Assembly: GCA_937942365.1 (NCBI GenBank)
Contig: CALDFB010000155.1
Span: 1 to 34,187 of the forward strand
DNA length: 34,187 nt
From: an uncultured Marinicella sp.
Lineage (GTDB): Bacteria > Pseudomonadota > Gammaproteobacteria > Xanthomonadales > Marinicellaceae
Direction of reading: 5' to 3'
The notes beneath the pieces were generated by a model that was given only the letters and a program-made list of their open reading frames with translations, had not been told where the DNA came from and did not search any database. Both the position numbers and the translations under genes were made by a program. This document shows, one piece after another, positions 1 through 8,688 of the stretch; the stretch's first letter is position 1, and each line of letters starts with the position of its first letter.

Positions 1-1
1 G

Positions 2-1312
2 TCATTAATCATTGAAGAAGTCTTAACCAAATTGTCGAAAAAAGGGGCCACAGATGCTGAGGTGGTTTATTCTTCGGGTTCAGGTGTATCTGTCAGTTGT
101 CGTCAAGGCGAATTGGATACGATTGAAAATAATCAAGATCAGTCTCTGATAATTACGGCTTATAAAAACCAAGCCAAAGGATCGGCTTCGACTGCAGTTG
201 TGGATCAAGCCAACATTGATTTAACGATTGAAAAAGCATTAACTATAGCCGGATTGACTGAAGCCGATGATGCAGCTGGTTTGGCAGATAAATCATTGTA
301 TTGTACAGATTTTAAAGACTTGGGAATCTATCAACTACAAACTCAAAATGCCGACGACTTAGTGGAAATGGCGCTGCAAGCCAATCAAGGGGCGGAGGAT
401 TTTGCACGGTCTAACGGCAAGGCACTTATTGTTGATGAGGCTAATGTGCAGATCGGTGAGGGCAGCAGTATCTACGCAAATAGCCAAGGGTTTTATGGTG
501 AAAAAAAAAGCAGTAATGCTTCTGCCAGTGTTGTTGTTATTGCCGAGCAGGGTAGTTCAATGGAACGGGAATATTGGTGGGAAGCAGCACGAGACAGCAC
601 AAAACTTCCCAAGCTAGAAAGTATAGGTGAGTTGGCAGCCCAAAGAACCATGTCACGGTTAGGCTCTAGAAAAATCAAATCCACCAAAGCGCCAGTGTTA
701 TTTGATCCATCCATGGCCAAATCTTTACTCAGTCATTTGTTATCAGCCATCAGTGGCAGTGCCTTGTACCAAGAGGCCAGTTTTCTTAAAGATGATTTGC
801 ATAATAAAATATTACCTGATTGGTTTAATTTGGACGAAAACCCATTTTTGCAAGGTGGTTTTGCCAGTCGAAATTTTGACAGTAATGGTGTTCAAACACG
901 TCAACGAAGTCTCATTGATGAAGGCGTTTTGATGGGTTTTTTATTGTCAGTTTATTCGGCTAAAAGATTGGGCTTGGAGACTACGGGTAATGCTGGTGGT
1001 GCGCATAATCTGTCAGTACGGTCTAATCAACAATTAGATTCAAATTTAATCAAAACCATGGGTAAAGGACTGTACGTGACTTCGTTGATGGGGCAGGGTG
1101 TGAATGCGGTAACTGGTGATTATTCTCGAGGTGCTTCTGGTTTTTGGGTGGATAATGGGGAAATCCAGTTTCCTGTCAGTGAACTGACCATAGCTGGTCA
1201 GTTAAAAGACATGTATCAATCTTTAGTCGCTGTGGGTTCAGATGTTGATCAGCGCAGTAAAATTTTTACTGGCTCTTGGTTATTGGAAGAAATGACCATA
1301 GCTGGTGATTAA
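2..1312 (+). CDS. pmbA: PmbA/TldE-type metalloprotease subunit, 5' end cut by window
   Basis: Partial gene: the reading frame is open to the window edge, and the codons before the TTG at 32 are coding-like (S-L-I-I-E-E-V-L-T-K-L), so the true start lies upstream. PmbA (TldE) forms a heterodimer with TldD, which carries the zinc site; together they degrade unfolded peptides and, in E. coli, process microcin B17 and the CcdA antitoxin. About 436 codons are visible against about 450 in E. coli, so little is missing. Family hallmarks seen are the segment REYWWEAARDS near the middle, the glycine-rich FLQGGFASRNFDSNG stretch, and the C-terminal GDYSRGASGFWVDNGEI followed by ELTIAG. The gene overlaps the GTG start proposed for murL by 8 bases. 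No tldD is in the window. Identification rests on recalled family motifs and is firm. Confidence 0.93.
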   Translation, partial: SLIIEEVLTKLSKKGATDAEVVYSSGSGVSVSCRQGELDTIENNQDQSLIITAYKNQAKGSASTAVVDQANIDLTIEKALTIAGLTEADDAAGLADKSLYCTDFKDLGIYQLQTQNADDLVEMALQANQGAEDFARSNGKALIVDEANVQIGEGSSIYANSQGFYGEKKSSNASASVVVIAEQGSSMEREYWWEAARDSTKLPKLESIGELAAQRTMSRLGSRKIKSTKAPVLFDPSMAKSLLSHLLSAISGSALYQEASFLKDDLHNKILPDWFNLDENPFLQGGFASRNFDSNGVQTRQRSLIDEGVLMGFLLSVYSAKRLGLETTGNAGGAHNLSVRSNQQLDSNLIKTMGKGLYVTSLMGQGVNAVTGDYSRGASGFWVDNGEIQFPVSELTIAGQLKDMYQSLVAVGSDVDQRSKIFTGSWLLEEMTIAGD

Positions 1313-2696
1313 TCATGTCACTACCAAACTATATAAAATGAATGCTGAACTTGGTGCTGAATTTAGTTTTACTCCTTGGCACTTCGATGCCAACAGTGGC
1401 GAACTCAAATTAACTTATTCAGATTCAAAGTTTGGTGAATTTGAAGAGTTGTTCCAATTTCCTCAACCTGACGTGACGCGTTACCATCGGTTTCAGTCAT
1501 CAATTGATGCAGCCATTGACTGCTTACATTGGATGGCGGGCGTCAGTTATTATAAAACAGCTTTAGCCAAGCGAATCTGTTTTGGCCAGAATATAACCAG
1601 GCCAAAGCCGAATCAGTTACAAGCACAATGGTTGAGCAAAACTTGGCAACATGGTTTGGCTGAGTTGGCATTTAATAATCAGCTACCTTGGCTAGCGCAT
1701 ATCAAGTTCGAAGCTGAACTCAGGCAAGAAGGAAAAGCAAGTAAAACCATTGCTTTATCACCTCAGTCGCTGGTTGCAATTGGTGGTGGAAAAGATTCTT
1801 TGGTCAGCATTGAAGCGATCAAGGCAATGGGTGAACAGGCCAGTTTATTTATGGTTGGCCAATCAAAATTTATTGAATCAGTAAGCAAAAAAACTGGTTT
1901 GCCCTTATTGCAAGTGGGCAGAAAAGTAGATTCTAAATTAAAGCTGGTGAACGATCAAGGAGCCTTCAACGGCCATGTACCAATTACTGCCATCAATGCT
2001 TGTGTAGCTGTGGTGGCTGCATTATTGTATGATTTTGACAGTGTGGTTTTTTCAAACGAGCGTTCAGCTGATGTTGGTAATGTGAAATTAGACAGTGGTC
2101 AATGGGTCAATCATCAATACTCTAAGTCATTGCCTTATGAATATATGTGGCAACAGGTTATATCTCAGTGCCTTGTGTCAGATTTACATTGTTTTTCGCT
2201 ATTAAGACCATTTTCCGAATTGGCTATAGTGAAAAAATTTTCCAGTCACAACAATTATTTTCCTCATTTTTCCAGTTGCAACCGAAACTTTCATCTGTCT
2301 GGATCAAAAAATCAAACGCATCACTGGTGTGGTAGTTGCCCAAAATGTGCTTTTGTTTTTTTATGTTTGGCACCCTATCTCAGCAAAAAAGAATTATTGA
2401 GTATATTTAACAAAAACTTATTCTCAGATAAGGCATTGAACGGGTTGTTTGAGTCTTTATTAGGTATAACGGGACTCAAGCCATTTGAATGTGTGGGAGA
2501 ACAACAAGAATGCCGCCTGGCCTTACAGTTATTGGAGGGTCATCCACAGTGGCAGGGTCAAAAGAATATTCAACATTGGTTAAAAGTACTTCCACATTTG
2601 GATGAAGTTCAGATAGATGAAATCATGCAGGCCAGCCAAGAACATTTGATCCCCTTAAAACGTAACTTTCAACTGGTTCTCTCAGATGCAACTTAA
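1305..2696 (+). CDS. murL: UDP-MurNAc-L-Ala-L-Glu epimerase (MurL)
   Basis: MurL inverts the terminal L-Glu of UDP-MurNAc-L-Ala-L-Glu to D-Glu in an ATP-dependent reaction, replacing the usual glutamate racemase plus MurD order. The 463-residue protein has a PP-loop-like nucleotide motif GGGKDS at residues 160-165 and a cysteine-rich C-terminal part, with C325 in SSCNRNF and the cluster WCGSCPKC at 341-348. The pairing with a MurD-like ligase immediately downstream (11-base overlap) is the arrangement known for MurD2 and MurL in Xanthomonas. The start is uncertain: GTG at 1305 overlaps the pmbA stop, while ATG at 1338 gives a protein 11 residues shorter; neither has a good ribosome binding site. 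The epimerase call depends largely on the neighbour plus the motifs. Confidence 0.85.
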   Translation: MINHVTTKLYKMNAELGAEFSFTPWHFDANSGELKLTYSDSKFGEFEELFQFPQPDVTRYHRFQSSIDAAIDCLHWMAGVSYYKTALAKRICFGQNITRPKPNQLQAQWLSKTWQHGLAELAFNNQLPWLAHIKFEAELRQEGKASKTIALSPQSLVAIGGGKDSLVSIEAIKAMGEQASLFMVGQSKFIESVSKKTGLPLLQVGRKVDSKLKLVNDQGAFNGHVPITAINACVAVVAALLYDFDSVVFSNERSADVGNVKLDSGQWVNHQYSKSLPYEYMWQQVISQCLVSDLHCFSLLRPFSELAIVKKFSSHNNYFPHFSSCNRNFHLSGSKNQTHHWCGSCPKCAFVFLCLAPYLSKKELLSIFNKNLFSDKALNGLFESLLGITGLKPFECVGEQQECRLALQLLEGHPQWQGQKNIQHWLKVLPHLDEVQIDEIMQASQEHLIPLKRNFQLVLSDAT

Positions 2697-4023
2697 CAAA
2701 CTTCGTCAACTCAATGTGGCTGTATGGGGGTTTGGTGTGGAAGGAAGGGCCAGTTGTGAATATTTGAATTATCGTTGTCCAGATGTGAAGTTAACTGTGT
2801 TATGCCCCGACAACGAAGTTATTGAGGAAGTCAGCGCGGGTATGTACTCAGAATTGGTATTTAACCACCAAAATATTGATCATCATTTGCTGAGTCAATT
2901 TGATGTAGTGATTAAGTCTCCTGGTATCACGCCTTACCAAAATGCCGTTAAGAAGGCCAGTTGTGAATTCATCAGTTCAACAGCATTGTGGTTCAGTAAT
3001 GAGCGAGAGAGTAATCCTGCTCAAATTATTGCTGTAACAGGTACTAAAGGAAAAAGTACCAGTTGTGCCATGCTAACTGAAGTTTTAAAGGCAATGGATT
3101 ATGAAGTTCAGTTGGTGGGAAATTTTGGCGTACCATTGATTCAATGTACTGAACCATGTGATTTTTTGGTTTTGGAAACATCAAGTTACCAAGCTCAAGA
3201 TGGTCGCATAAAAGCAGATGTTGCTGTGCTGTTGAATTTATTCAGTGAGCACTTGGATTGGCATGGTTCAGAACAACAGTATCATCTGGATAAGTGGCAG
3301 TTGATCAAGGAAGCCAAACAGGTGATACTTAATGCCAAAGATACCAATACGCAGAAGTTGTTGGTTGACGACTCGCTTCATAATGACAATCAGTTGATCA
3401 ATTATTTTGAGGATATACAAGGCTTTTATGAACTTGATGAGGTTTTGATGTATCAGGACAAAGCATTGTTATCTCAATATGGCTGGCAGCTTAAAGGTGC
3501 GCACAATTTGAAAAACGCAGCGTCAGTATGTTCTGTTTTAATCACATTGGGTCTAGATATCAAAGTGGGTTTGAATGCCATAAAACAGTTCAAAGCACTG
3601 CCCCACCGATTGGAAACTGTGGCAAAAATCAAAGGCGTTACCTATATTAACGACAGTATCTCATCAACACCACATGCCACAATTGCTGCAATGAATACGC
3701 TAGATGCAAGCCGGACTATTCTGTTACTCGGTGGTTTTGATCGTGGTGTGGATTGGCAGTGGTGGGTTGAAGACATCGCTACTCATCCGCCTAAAATCAT
3801 CATTTGTAGTGGTCAAAATGGTAAAAATATTCACAGACTAATCTTGAATCATAAAATAAAAACACAATGTATATACGATTGCAGACTTGAAAAAGCTGTG
3901 GCACTGGCAAAACAACAAGCTCAACCAGGTGATGTGGTACTTTTATCACCGGGTGCTCCCAGTTTTGATGCATTTGAAAACTACCAACACAGAGGTCAAC
4001 AATTCATTCGATGGATAAATTAA
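2686..4023 (+). CDS. murD2: UDP-MurNAc-L-alanine--L-glutamate ligase (MurD2)
   Basis: A Mur-ligase family protein of 445 residues. It starts with a nucleotide-binding N-terminal fold (VAVWGFGVEGRAS, residues 11-23), then the ATP-binding P-loop GTKGKST at 119-125, and ends with the typical C-terminal ligase segment SPGAPSFDAFENYQHRGQQF. Ordinary MurD adds D-glutamate; MurD2 adds L-glutamate, which MurL then epimerises. Substrate preference cannot be read from the sequence, so the L-Glu assignment is inferred from tight coupling to murL (11-base overlap). The downstream Sel1-repeat gene overlaps its end by 13 bases, suggesting one transcript. The gene is not embedded in the usual mra/mur division cluster, which also favours MurD2 over canonical MurD. 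Confidence 0.87.
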   Translation: MQLNKLRQLNVAVWGFGVEGRASCEYLNYRCPDVKLTVLCPDNEVIEEVSAGMYSELVFNHQNIDHHLLSQFDVVIKSPGITPYQNAVKKASCEFISSTALWFSNERESNPAQIIAVTGTKGKSTSCAMLTEVLKAMDYEVQLVGNFGVPLIQCTEPCDFLVLETSSYQAQDGRIKADVAVLLNLFSEHLDWHGSEQQYHLDKWQLIKEAKQVILNAKDTNTQKLLVDDSLHNDNQLINYFEDIQGFYELDEVLMYQDKALLSQYGWQLKGAHNLKNAASVCSVLITLGLDIKVGLNAIKQFKALPHRLETVAKIKGVTYINDSISSTPHATIAAMNTLDASRTILLLGGFDRGVDWQWWVEDIATHPPKIIICSGQNGKNIHRLILNHKIKTQCIYDCRLEKAVALAKQQAQPGDVVLLSPGAPSFDAFENYQHRGQQFIRWIN

Positions 4024-4847
4024 TAATTACCACAGCCATGTTGTTTATGGTTATTTTAAGCAGTCATTCAAATGACACGGTGTCCGATGTTGATGAAGGT
4101 GTAAAAATACCAGCTGCGTTATTGAAGCAGGTGGAAGCCGGACATGCTGAAAGTGCATTTTTTATTGCCAATGCATTTGCAGATGGCGTGATGGGTATTG
4201 AGCAGAACTTGGACAAAGCCAAAGAATGGTTTTTAAAATCTGCACAAATGGGCTATGTGCATGGTATGTTCGAGATAGGTAAATTATTGTACCAAGATGA
4301 AAATTTTGCAGAAGCTCAAAACTGGTTCAACAAAGCAGCAGAAGCAGGTCATGGAGAATCCTTTTATAGGTTATCAATTTATCATATATATCAAGTTGGA
4401 GAGCACGATTTTGATTGCAACAAAGCATATGAGCTATTAAAGCAAGCAGAACTTCGAGATGTAAAGGCGGCTTTTAATGACCATGCTTGGATGCTGTCTA
4501 CTTTACCGGATGATGCGTGCCGAAATGGTCAAAAGGCTTGGAAGATTTTTGCCGATTTACAGGGTTTATACGCCGCTATGGAACCCATTCCTTGGGCTTA
4601 TCTAGACACCAAAGCCGCTGTCTTAGCAGAGATCTCAGATTTCAATGAAGCCATAGAAGTTCAATCTTGGATTGTGGAAGACTTTTGTGGTATTGACTTT
4701 GAAGAACAGGGTGCTGCTTTCAAAAAATCAGTTGATCAATTCACTGAGAAGTTCAGTGAGAGTGATGATCGGTTATGTTTTGGTGCCATTCAAAGGTTAC
4801 AAAGTTATGTGAATCGGAAGCCCTGGCGAGAAAAGCCCAAGTTTTGA
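4011..4847 (+). CDS. Exported Sel1-like repeat protein
   Basis: The 278-residue protein has a hydrophobic N-terminus (MDKLIITTAMLFMVILSS) that looks like a signal peptide, followed by two to three Sel1/TPR-like helical repeats. Repeat features visible are NLDKAKEWFLKSAQMGYVHGMFEIGKL-type spacing and the next unit AQNWFNKAAEAGHGESFYRL. The region after about residue 150 is less regular and carries several cysteines (in CNKAYELL, DDACRNG, EDFCGIDF and RLCFGAIQR), which could form disulphides in the periplasm. Sel1 proteins usually serve as protein-interaction scaffolds, often linked to envelope signalling. Its start lies inside murD2 (13-base overlap), so it is probably co-transcribed with the peptidoglycan genes; whether it works on the same pathway is not shown. 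Confidence 0.8.
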   Translation: MDKLIITTAMLFMVILSSHSNDTVSDVDEGVKIPAALLKQVEAGHAESAFFIANAFADGVMGIEQNLDKAKEWFLKSAQMGYVHGMFEIGKLLYQDENFAEAQNWFNKAAEAGHGESFYRLSIYHIYQVGEHDFDCNKAYELLKQAELRDVKAAFNDHAWMLSTLPDDACRNGQKAWKIFADLQGLYAAMEPIPWAYLDTKAAVLAEISDFNEAIEVQSWIVEDFCGIDFEEQGAAFKKSVDQFTEKFSESDDRLCFGAIQRLQSYVNRKPWREKPKF

Positions 4848-4913
4848 TTTTAATATTTTATAAAAGTTCAGAGCCCTCTTCATCCAACAGGATGAATTGA
4901 CTCAGGAGATACT

Positions 4914-5225
4914 ATGCAAACTGAAGAGCCAGCAGAAGAAGGCTTGACGCCGAAACAATGTTTTACAAATGAATTGGCTGAAATCAGCTTCCAAGAATTG
5001 CAAAAATATTTTGCTAAAGGCATACTAATCAAAGTAGCCGATCAATTGGACATCATTGACGTTGCACTACAAATCCATGCGGATAATACCAGTCAAATTC
5101 AAAAGTGGATGGATGATCAAGACATTGAACGTGTGCATGATGATCATGCGCAATTTTGGGTGAACAATCGCAGTGTATTGAAGGCAGTAACAGTGGCACC
5201 TTGGGTGTTAGTTCAAAACATTTGA
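4914..5225 (+). CDS. DUF2288 family protein
   Basis: A 103-residue cytosolic protein without signal peptide or membrane segment. The pattern ELAEISFQELQKYFAKGILI, then a mid-protein acidic helix, and the C-terminal VAPWVLVQ match what I recall of the DUF2288 family, which is widespread in gammaproteobacteria and cyanobacteria and has no known function. The start ATG has a clear ribosome binding site (AGGAG about 7 bases upstream). A small hairpin (4879-4896, TTCATCC/GGATGAA arms with AACA loop) lies just before the ribosome binding site. Its neighbour is zapG, 35 bases downstream on the same strand. Confidence 0.82.
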   Translation: MQTEEPAEEGLTPKQCFTNELAEISFQELQKYFAKGILIKVADQLDIIDVALQIHADNTSQIQKWMDDQDIERVHDDHAQFWVNNRSVLKAVTVAPWVLVQNI

Positions 5226-5260
5226 CTGAGTTAATAAATTATATGAGAGGATAGCTAAAT

Positions 5261-5704
5261 ATGGATCAATTATTAAATATGGTGATGGCAGGAGTGGTTG
5301 GACTGGTAATTGGCGGATTGTTTATGTACTTTTTTTCATCCAGCAAAAAATCAGAAACATCTGTCAAAGCAGTTGAAAGTAAATTAGAAAACTATCAACA
5401 AGACGTAGAAGCGCATTTTGCCAAAACGGCCGACTTGATCGATAATTTAACGGGCAGTTATCAGGAAGTGTTCGAGCATTTATCAGCATCTGCAGAAAAG
5501 CTGCTCACCAAAGAACAAATAAAGAATCAACTGATGAATCGTAAATCCAGAGAAGTCACTATCAAATACCTCAAACACGCCGATTCTTCAGCTACACAGG
5601 CAGAAGAGGCAGTGGATAATTCATCTGAGGAGGCGATCGAGGATTCATCTTCAGAAACCACAAACGATCCAGCGGAAAACTTCATTGAAAACCCCAAGGA
5701 TTAA
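5261..5704 (+). CDS. zapG: ZapG/YhcB family division and envelope protein
   Basis: ZapG (YhcB, DUF1043) is an inner-membrane protein that interacts with cell-division and cell-shape proteins. The 147-residue product has one N-terminal membrane segment (about residues 5-25, rich in glycine and valine), followed by a long charged helix likely to form a coiled coil. The segment VESKLENYQQDVEAHFAKTA and the following LTGSYQEVFEHL are typical of the family. The C-terminal tail is acidic and serine-rich and probably disordered. A strong ribosome binding site (GAGAGGA) precedes the ATG. A terminator overlaps the stop codon, so transcription probably ends here. Confidence 0.88.
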   Translation: MDQLLNMVMAGVVGLVIGGLFMYFFSSSKKSETSVKAVESKLENYQQDVEAHFAKTADLIDNLTGSYQEVFEHLSASAEKLLTKEQIKNQLMNRKSREVTIKYLKHADSSATQAEEAVDNSSEEAIEDSSSETTNDPAENFIENPKD

Positions 5705-5727
5705 TTAAAATCCGAGGGGCGTTTTTT
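5692..5727 (+). terminator. Rho-independent terminator overlapping the zapG stop
   Basis: CCCC (5692-5695) pairs with GGGG (5716-5719) and GGATT (5698-5702) pairs with AATCC (5709-5713), with a small internal loop and an AATTAA end loop. A run of six T follows at 5722-5727. The stop codon of zapG lies inside the stem. Confidence 0.6.
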
Positions 5728-5743
5728 AAATCAAGTTAAATGG

Positions 5744-5998
5744 TCAGTTAAGCAATATTTCTGCACGATTTTTCTCAACCGTTTTGAGACCAATTCCTTT
5801 TACCTCGGTCAATTGTTCAACTGTCTCAAAAGGACCGTTTTCCAGCCTGTATGCAACGATAGCCTTGGCTTTGGACAAACCTATGCCCTTGAGTTCATCA
5901 GCAATTTCTACTGCTTCAGCTTGGTTGATGTTAACAGCGGCAAAGGCTGACTGAGCTAAAAGAACAGCCGTAACCATCAAAGTTTTTAAAAATTTCAT
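5744..5998 (-). CDS. ComEA-like exported helix-hairpin-helix protein
   Basis: An 84-residue protein with a signal peptide (cleavage predicted after AFA, about residue 20) and one (HhH)2 DNA-binding unit: VNINQAEAVEIADELKGIG, then GIGLSKAKAIVAYR, and VKGIGLKTVEKNR. Small ComEA-type proteins bind incoming double-stranded DNA in the periplasm during natural transformation; many gammaproteobacteria carry such short forms. The ATG has an excellent ribosome binding site (AAGGAG, 7 bases upstream). It is transcribed away from the cytochrome gene. No other competence genes are in the window, so a role in transformation is inferred from the family alone. Confidence 0.85.
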   Translation of the reverse strand: MKFLKTLMVTAVLLAQSAFAAVNINQAEAVEIADELKGIGLSKAKAIVAYRLENGPFETVEQLTEVKGIGLKTVEKNRAEILLN

Positions 5999-6130
5999 AT
6001 ACTTCTCCTTAGTAAATTAATAAATAAGCTTGAAGATGAATAAGCTCCATAGCTATCCACTTCAGGTCTGTATTTTGCATGAGGCTAGAAATCTAAAAAA
6101 TAGAAAAATTCTGAAAACTGGGTAAGGTTT

Positions 6131-6159
6131 TTGAATATATATTAGAGTATTCTTATTAT
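6131..6159 (+). promoter_or_regulatory. Candidate sigma-70 promoter for the cytochrome unit
   Basis: TTGAAT (6131-6136) and TATTAT (6154-6159) are separated by 17 bases, in the only sizeable non-coding stretch upstream of the multihaem cytochrome gene. Transcription would start near 6166. The surroundings are very AT-rich, so chance matches are possible. Confidence 0.45.
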
Positions 6160-6234
6160 ATCTGTAGGAATTAATCTAATTATTCTCTATAATATTTACA
6201 AGAAATTAATAAGTGTACTTTGACCATAATATCC

Positions 6235-8106
6235 ATGAATAATCTTGTTTTGCAGTTATCTCTGTTTTCTTTTCTTTGGGCAGGCTCAGTTTTGGCTGGT
6301 GGAACCATTGATTTCACTCCACATGGCACACAACCAGGATTGAATTTTAATTTAGACTCACCAACAGACTGTCGCAGTTGTCATAATGGTGGTAATGTAA
6401 ATGATGACGAAATTAATATGCCTTATGCTACGTGGATAGGTTCCATGAAAGCCAATGCTACACGAGATCCTCTATTTTGGGCTGCATTAGATGTGGCCAA
6501 TAATGACATTCCGGGGGTAGGAGACTTTTGTTTAAAGTGCCACACGCCTCAAGGTTGGTTCAATGGCAATGTAGTCAAGCCAACAATTGATGGAGAGCCA
6601 TTGGTTGATGGGGCCAACGGTTGTGAGTTGAATGGTGACCATGTCAGTCAAGAAAGTAAATTAAGTGATTATGGTGGCGTAAATTGTCACTTTTGTCATC
6701 GCATTGATGAAACAGGCCCGAATGGAGAACAGCTTGCTGTAGAAAATGGTGATGTTTGGGTTGATGATGAAAGCTGTGATAATGGAGGTTTCGGCCCATG
6801 TCGTAAAGGTCCTTATAAATATGAAGATTTAAACACCCCGCCTCATGCTTGGAAATTTTCAAGTTTCTTGGGGTCTTCAAAATTTTGCGGTAGTTGTCAT
6901 GACATTTCTTCACCAACCATTGAACAAAATGGTGTGTTGACTGTAGCCAGAAAGTTCTGGAATGATGGTGTTGAGACAGACATTGCTATGCCCATTGAAA
7001 GAACTTATTCAGAATGGAAAGATTCATACTTTGCTGATTTGATATTCCGTGATCCATTCAACGACTTGACCACAACTGACGCTCCAGTAATAGCTAAAGG
7101 TGAAAACTGTCAAACCTGTCATATGCCCCAGTCAGAAAGTGATGAGGCCAGAGCATGTGTATTTGACTCATTGGATGGTGATGGTAATGGCCGCAGAAAA
7201 GGGGATTTGGCTACACATCAGTTTGCAGGTGGAAATACATGGATGCCACAAGTTATCAAAGCCGTTTACGGTGATGCATTAGAGGCCAATGATCCGGGTC
7301 CTGGTCGAAAAGCAGCTTTGGATTTAACTACTTCATATGCGATGGATATGCTACAAAACAAAAGTGCCTTGATTGAAGCCAGCGTAACCAATCAATCCAA
7401 CGATCAACTTGATTTGGATGTTAAAGTGACCAATTTAAGTGCCCACAAATTACCCACCAGTTATGCTGAAGGAAGGCGAATGTGGTTACATGTTCAGGTA
7501 CAAAACTCTGTTGGAGAAGTTTTTTGGGAAAGTGGTGCATACGATGTCAACACAGCTGTTCTTACCGAAGATTCACAAGTAAAAATATATGAAGCATTAC
7601 AAGGTATTTGGAATGCTGATCCAGATGGTGACGTAAATACCAATGATGGTACATGTGAGGTAAACGATGACAATGGTAATAAAATGTTCCATTTTGTGCT
7701 GAACAATTGTATCGCCAAAGACAATCGCATTCCTCCACTTGGTTTCAGAGGTGCAGGTAATATAGAGATGCAACCAGTTGGCATCACTTATCCACCTCAT
7801 CCTACCAATCCAGATCAAGTGGTTAACTTTGATGTGACACAATACCAAATTCCAATAACAGGTCAAACAGGCCCGTTTGATGTGACTGCGACCTTAAAAT
7901 ATCAAGTTGCCAGTAAAGCTTATATTGAATTTTTAGATCGAGAAGCGAAGGTCAATAATTTTGAAACAGAAAATGAAATGTGTGATCGGACTTGGACCGT
8001 AGGCCCTGCGGATCAAACCAGAGGCGCATTCATGAAAAGCTTGTGGGAAACTTACAACCGATCTGCGCCCGTTGATATGGTCATGGATTTTGTGGAAGTG
8101 AACTGA
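6235..8106 (+). CDS. Secreted five-haem c-type cytochrome
   Basis: The 623-residue protein has a signal peptide (cleavage near residues 21-22, VLAG) and five CxxCH haem-binding motifs, counted from the ATG at 6235: CRSCH (46-50), CLKCH (99-103), CHFCH (151-155), CGSCH (218-222) and CQTCH (292-296). The haem part fills the first half. After about residue 370 follows a beta-rich region with HKLPTSYAEGRRMWLHV, a segment I associate with immunoglobulin-like domains in multihaem cytochromes of the c554 type. It should act in the periplasm or outside the cell in electron transfer; the redox partner is unknown. A TTG at 6220 would add five residues, but the ATG at 6235 fits the signal peptide better. 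Three bases separate its stop from the next gene, so the three genes to 9884 probably form one unit. Confidence 0.85.
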   Translation: MNNLVLQLSLFSFLWAGSVLAGGTIDFTPHGTQPGLNFNLDSPTDCRSCHNGGNVNDDEINMPYATWIGSMKANATRDPLFWAALDVANNDIPGVGDFCLKCHTPQGWFNGNVVKPTIDGEPLVDGANGCELNGDHVSQESKLSDYGGVNCHFCHRIDETGPNGEQLAVENGDVWVDDESCDNGGFGPCRKGPYKYEDLNTPPHAWKFSSFLGSSKFCGSCHDISSPTIEQNGVLTVARKFWNDGVETDIAMPIERTYSEWKDSYFADLIFRDPFNDLTTTDAPVIAKGENCQTCHMPQSESDEARACVFDSLDGDGNGRRKGDLATHQFAGGNTWMPQVIKAVYGDALEANDPGPGRKAALDLTTSYAMDMLQNKSALIEASVTNQSNDQLDLDVKVTNLSAHKLPTSYAEGRRMWLHVQVQNSVGEVFWESGAYDVNTAVLTEDSQVKIYEALQGIWNADPDGDVNTNDGTCEVNDDNGNKMFHFVLNNCIAKDNRIPPLGFRGAGNIEMQPVGITYPPHPTNPDQVVNFDVTQYQIPITGQTGPFDVTATLKYQVASKAYIEFLDREAKVNNFETENEMCDRTWTVGPADQTRGAFMKSLWETYNRSAPVDMVMDFVEVN

Positions 8107-8109
8107 ATA

Positions 8110-8688
8110 ATGAAACAATTTTATATAATACTTTTTTGGGTTAATAGTGGATTTGCAGTTGAGTTTTTACCTCACAGTCAAGCAGACTTACCTGCGCCAG
8201 CTTTACAAATTTCTTATGCTGGTAGCGAGTTTGAAGAAGTTCTGGTGAACGAATGGAAAGATGTTGTCATGATTGATGGAATAAAAAGACAATTTTTATA
8301 TCAACAAGGCTATAACTATAAGAAAAAAGAAGGATTCAGTAGAACGGTCAATTCAGATGGTTCTGTATATCACCAGAAATATTCCGTAGATCATAGCACC
8401 ATGGTTTCTCAAGAAGAAATGATGGTGGCGTTTGAGGTTTTTAAAAATAACCCTGAAGTGAAAAATATTTTGTCAAAAGAAACCCTGCCTATCAGTCTGT
8501 ATGGAGGTTTCTCTTTCAATGATAAAAAAAAGGACGAGCCATGTTACAAGGGGAATCGTTGTGTTCATATCATGGCATCTAGTGAGAGCAATTCATTGAT
8601 TGTTAACTCAATTGTTAAGTTAAATGATAAGACAGTTCCGTATCCTGTGTTTGATATGAAAGAATTAAAAAAAAGAGATGAAAAATGA
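8110..8688 (+). CDS. Exported protein, possibly like copper amine oxidase N-terminal domains
   Basis: A 192-residue product with an N-terminal signal peptide (MKQFYIILFWVNSGFAVEF). I do not recognise it by overall family. The order of a helix-like stretch SQEEMMVAFEVFKNNPEV followed by a strand with RCVHIMASSESNSLIVNSIV resembles the small alpha/beta domains (N2/N3) that precede the catalytic domain of copper amine oxidases. This is a weak pattern match, made more plausible by the next gene, which looks like the catalytic domain. The ATG of that gene overlaps this stop (ATGA), so the two are translationally coupled. Two cysteines (EPCYKGNRC) could form a disulphide. Confidence 0.6.
   Translation: MKQFYIILFWVNSGFAVEFLPHSQADLPAPALQISYAGSEFEEVLVNEWKDVVMIDGIKRQFLYQQGYNYKKKEGFSRTVNSDGSVYHQKYSVDHSTMVSQEEMMVAFEVFKNNPEVKNILSKETLPISLYGGFSFNDKKKDEPCYKGNRCVHIMASSESNSLIVNSIVKLNDKTVPYPVFDMKELKKRDEK

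Noticed and set aside
32-1312. pmbA starting at the TTG at position 32
   Set aside because: The frame is open upstream to the window edge and the residues there are coding-like; E. coli PmbA is also longer, so the gene is cut by the window.
4879-4896. Hairpin TTCATCC-AACA-GGATGAA as a terminator
   Set aside because: No T tract follows it, and it lies just before a ribosome binding site; it may be an RNA stabiliser or chance.
6644-6916. Reading frames opposite the cytochrome gene
   Set aside because: Their composition follows the antisense of a gene with clear haem motifs and a signal peptide.
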